Assembly (NCBI GenBank): GCA_963709485.1
Contig: CAVPWE010000003.1
Span: 124,001-188,000 of the forward strand
Length of the DNA: 64,000 nucleotides
Direction of reading: 5' to 3'
Source of the DNA: JAXDBM01 sp963709485
GTDB taxonomy: Bacteria > Desulfobacterota > Syntrophia > Syntrophales > Fen-1087
Positions within the stretch are counted from its first letter, which is position 1; each line of letters opens with the position of its first letter. The notes under the pieces were generated by a model that was not told where the DNA came from, ran no database searches, and saw only the letters and a program-made list of their open reading frames with translations. Made by a program: the position numbers and the translations under genes. Positions 63,042 through 64,000 of the stretch are shown one piece after another.

Positions 63042-63332
63042 ATGCTGAAGCACATCGTTTTCATGAAGTTCAAGCCCGAAGTTTCAAAAGCTGACGTCGA
63101 TGAACTCAAGGCGGGGCTGGGCGGGCTGCCCGCCGTGATCCCGGAGATCAAAGCCTTTGAGTTCGGGCAGGATATCCTGCGCACGGAAAGGTCATGGGAC
63201 TTTGCGCTGGTTTCGGCATTTGCCGATCCGGAGGCGATGAAGCGCTACCAGGTCCATCCGAATCATCAGGTGGTCCTGAAAAAGGTGCGGGAAATGAGCG
63301 GGAGCCTCGCAGTCGTGGATTTTGAGTTCTGA
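63042..63332 (+). CDS. Dabb family (stress-responsive alpha/beta barrel) protein
   Basis: 96 residues, ATG 3 bases after the S1 gene's stop. The Dabb fold is shown by LKHIVFMKFKPEVS at the start and a central RSWDFALVSAFADPEAMKRY, YQVHPNHQVVLKKV. Members form homodimeric barrels related to polyketide cyclases and olivetolic acid cyclase; most bacterial ones have no assigned function. It probably shares a transcript with the S1 protein. Confidence 0.88.
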   Translation: MLKHIVFMKFKPEVSKADVDELKAGLGGLPAVIPEIKAFEFGQDILRTERSWDFALVSAFADPEAMKRYQVHPNHQVVLKKVREMSGSLAVVDFEF

Positions 63333-63391
63333 AGGCCGAAGCATGAATGGGGCGGCGTTGCGCACCGGCATTGAATCATGAGGAAAGGTGA

Positions 63392-64000
63392 ATGAAAATC
63401 GGGTTCATTCAGTTTGATCCCGTCTTCGGCGACATCGACGGAAACATCGCGAAAGTCATGGAGCTCGGAGAGACGGTGGACGCGGATCTGATCGTCCTGC
63501 CCGAGTTTTTCAACACGGGCTATCTTTTCACATCCCGTCAGGAGGCGGAAGGCCTTTCCGAGGACATCCCCGGCGGAAAAACGACGCAGGCCCTTTGCGA
63601 CATGGCCCGCCGCAGGAACATCCACCTTGTCGGCGGATTGATCGAAAGGCAGGGGGACAGGCTCTTCAACGCCGCCGTCCTCGTCTCTCCCCGGGGCTAT
63701 GTGGCGACATACCGGAAGATGCATTTGTTCAACGAGGAGAACCTCTGGTTCGATCCGGGGGACCGGGGATTCGAGGTCCATGACATCGGCCTGTGCCGGG
63801 TGGGGATCATGATCTGCCTCGACTGGATTTTTCCCGAAGCCATGCGCGCGCTCGCGCTCAGGGGGGCCGACGTAATCTGCCACTGCGCCAACCTGGTCCT
63901 GCCTTACTGCCAGGACGCCATGGTGACCCGTTGCCTGGAGAACCGCGTCTTTGCCGTGACCGCCAACCGGACCGGCATGGAGCAGCGCGGCGGCCGGTAT
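63392..64000 (+). CDS. Carbon-nitrogen hydrolase (nitrilase superfamily), 3'-truncated by window
   Basis: The first 203 codons are in the window; the frame is open at base 64000. It begins KIGFIQFDPVFGDIDGNI with GGTG upstream. The catalytic triad is visible: Glu in VLPEFFNTGYLF, Lys in YRKMHLFNEENL and Cys in MICLDWIFPEA. Superfamily members hydrolyse amides or nitriles, such as omega-amidases, N-carbamoylputrescine amidase and related enzymes. The substrate cannot be given without the C-terminus. Confidence 0.88.
   Translation, partial: MKIGFIQFDPVFGDIDGNIAKVMELGETVDADLIVLPEFFNTGYLFTSRQEAEGLSEDIPGGKTTQALCDMARRRNIHLVGGLIERQGDRLFNAAVLVSPRGYVATYRKMHLFNEENLWFDPGDRGFEVHDIGLCRVGIMICLDWIFPEAMRALALRGADVICHCANLVLPYCQDAMVTRCLENRVFAVTANRTGMEQRGGRY

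Noticed and set aside
1..64000. CRISPR arrays, insertion sequences, prophage or rRNA genes
   Set aside because: No regularly spaced repeats, transposase or integrase motifs, terminal inverted repeats or rRNA-like sequence were seen on either strand.

Overview
The window is about 64 kb of a GC-rich bacterial chromosome with no phage, insertion sequence or CRISPR array that I can recognise. Gene content suggests a Gram-negative anaerobe of the Desulfobacterota (Syntrophales/Syntrophobacterales-like). Evidence for this is LPS export genes lptF/lptG, S-adenosylhomocysteine hydrolase, two CoA-transferase/GNAT fusions, a TetR-controlled fatty-acid beta-oxidation operon with a HADH-ECH fusion protein, a B12-dependent radical SAM enzyme and a probable selenocysteine protein. 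The taxonomic call is inference from gene content only.

Layout. 1-9.8 kb: a surface-glycan locus. It holds a flavoprotein start, two sugar-nucleotide SDRs, a Gfo/Idh dehydrogenase fused to a hexapeptide acyltransferase, a TMTC-like membrane/TPR protein, a frameshifted membrane glycosyltransferase in AT-rich DNA, a methyltransferase-GT2 fusion and another methyltransferase. 10-20.9 kb (minus strand): phosphomannomutase/phosphoglucomutase, two CoA-transferase-GNAT fusions, a phosphoesterase, a HAD phosphatase, a Nudix hydrolase, a tRNA with CAT anticodon, a VCBS-repeat exported protein, a YdcF protein and a nitroreductase. 21-34.6 kb: mostly housekeeping (purB, nadB, tsaD fused to DUF2062, rsmA, panC, panD, ahcY, lptG, lptF), plus a TPR lipoprotein coupled to an exported SagB-like protein.

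34.7-47.4 kb: a chain of tightly coupled genes that looks like an uncharacterised glycan or secondary-metabolite pathway (PHP phosphoesterase, GT4, methyltransferase, alpha/alpha-toroid protein, hexapeptide acyltransferase, B12-radical SAM, GNAT; then ATP-grasp/methyltransferase fusion, ChbG-like deacetylase, GT4). Between its halves, at 42362-43729, is the most striking item. A CoA-disulfide reductase/NADH oxidase family gene has its active-site cysteine codon replaced by TGA, followed at the right distance by a bacterial SECIS-like hairpin. I read it as a selenoprotein with Sec at residue 45.

47.5-55 kb: DUF523/DUF1722 protein, a dinB-type polymerase under a promoter whose spacer is a perfect 20-bp LexA-like palindrome, a PAS/HD-GYP signalling protein, methyltransferases and a VapBC toxin-antitoxin pair beside a gene remnant. 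55.1-61.7 kb: a beta-oxidation operon (TetR regulator, acyl-CoA dehydrogenase, HADH-ECH fusion, thiolase) in which every gene carries one or more single-base frameshifts. The flanking genes are intact, so this is either local sequencing error or recent inactivation. 61.8-64 kb: a four-S1-domain protein, a Dabb protein and a nitrilase cut by the window end.
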